Source of the DNA: CALAZP01 sp964410725
GTDB taxonomy: Bacteria; Bacteroidota; Bacteroidia; Chitinophagales; Saprospiraceae
Direction of reading: 5' to 3'
Assembly (NCBI GenBank): GCA_964410725.1
Contig: CAYPID010000077.1
Span: forward strand, 1 to 5,431
Length of the DNA: 5,431 nt
Shown here one piece after another: positions 4,978 through 5,431 of the stretch. Under the pieces are notes generated by a model that had not been told where the DNA came from, ran no database searches, and saw only the letters and a list, made by a program, of their open reading frames with translations. Positions within the stretch are counted from its first letter, which is position 1. The number at the start of each line of letters is the position of its first letter. A program made the translations under genes and the position numbers.

Positions 4978-5431
4978 ATGAAAAAACCGATGCAAAAGAA
5001 TACTTCAAATTTTTTTTTGATTCTGACCTTGGTTGGTCTAACAACTGTCACATTAATTGCTCAAAACCCTCAGCAACTGGCCAGACTCAACGAATTGGGG
5101 GTTTATTTTGCCGAAAGGCATAATCAAAAAAGAGCCGAGGCGCTGGCCAGGGCTGCATCCTTAAGAATATCTACCGTTCAGGATGTTCCAGGATTGGGAA
5201 GAAGAGAATTGATGTACTTCGAAGACAACCAACCGGTTTATTATACCACCTATAACCTAACTGCGGCCAAGACCACCTCTACCAATCACATTCAAGTGGG
5301 GGGAAGTACAGGCTATGGGCTAACTGGTAGCACTGAAACGTTGGGAATTTGGGATGCGGGTACTGCCCTGACCACTCATCAAGAATTTGGTGGAAGGGTA
5401 ACCAAGTCAGATGGGGCAACCAGCACGCATT
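4978..5431 (+). CDS. secreted S8 (subtilisin-like) serine peptidase, N-terminal part
   Basis: The 151 visible residues begin with a Sec signal peptide: basic MKKPMQKN, a hydrophobic core at about 11-27, and probable cleavage after Ala28 (LIA, then QNPQQ). A short prosegment follows (about 29-115). The catalytic domain opens with TLGIWDAGTALTTHQEFGGR (121-140). Asp126 in IWDAG is the first member of the subtilase Asp-His-Ser triad, and the HQEFGGRVTKSDGATSTH block leads directly into the region of the catalytic His. The last visible residue, His151, is either that His or lies just before it. The Ser and all C-terminal domains are beyond the right edge. In Bacteroidota such peptidases often carry a type IX secretion tail, which cannot be checked here. 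ATG 4978 is taken as start; ATG 4990 would also leave a usable signal peptide. A nine-T run lies at 5010-5018. Confidence 0.88.
   Translation, partial: MKKPMQKNTSNFFLILTLVGLTTVTLIAQNPQQLARLNELGVYFAERHNQKRAEALARAASLRISTVQDVPGLGRRELMYFEDNQPVYYTTYNLTAAKTTSTNHIQVGGSTGYGLTGSTETLGIWDAGTALTTHQEFGGRVTKSDGATSTH

Overview
The window looks like a chromosomal segment of a Bacteroidota bacterium, perhaps Cytophagales or Saprospiria; the class is a guess. The evidence is an AT-rich composition, no clear Shine-Dalgarno sequences before the ATG starts, Bacteroidota-style MlaE and EpsC-type serine acetyltransferase sequences, a DUF983 protein, a Crp/Fnr regulator of a type I associate with Bacteroidota, and a secreted S8 peptidase beginning with an IWDAG block. 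The tRNA has no encoded CCA end, which also fits.

Layout. On the minus strand, 1-619 is the N-terminal ~206 residues of a short-chain dehydrogenase/reductase that runs off the left edge. A 77-bp divergent AT-rich spacer (620-696) separates it from a plus-strand pair for an MCE/Mla-type lipid ABC transporter: permease (697-1440) and ATPase (1478-2251). No MCE/MlaD substrate-binding gene follows. A tRNA-Leu(GAG) gene sits at 2282-2365. Then comes a tightly packed five-gene run (2436-4897): ArsR-type regulator, single-domain rhodanese, DUF983 zinc-ribbon membrane protein, Crp/Fnr-type regulator and serine O-acetyltransferase (cysE). The junctions are an 8-nt gap, a 17-nt overlap, a 17-nt overlap and a 1-nt gap, so this is almost certainly one operon. 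After an 80-bp spacer, 4978-5431 is the start of a secreted subtilisin-like (S8) peptidase that runs off the right edge.

How the genes may work together. The five-gene run pairs a sulfur-transfer protein (rhodanese) with the committing enzyme of cysteine synthesis (CysE) and places two different DNA-binding regulators in the same transcript. Both regulators carry unusual cysteine sets: Cys50 plus a C-terminal C-x3-C-x-C in the ArsR-like protein, and C-x5-CC in the Crp-like protein, which lacks a recognisable cAMP pocket. The inference is a self-regulated cysteine/sulfane-sulfur module with thiol-based sensing; the sequence shows the layout and the cysteines but not the sensing. The other genes (SDR, Mla transporter, tRNA, peptidase) look like ordinary housekeeping or secreted functions. 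No insertion sequence, CRISPR array, prophage or att repeat was seen, and there is no gene-free stretch longer than 300 bases.
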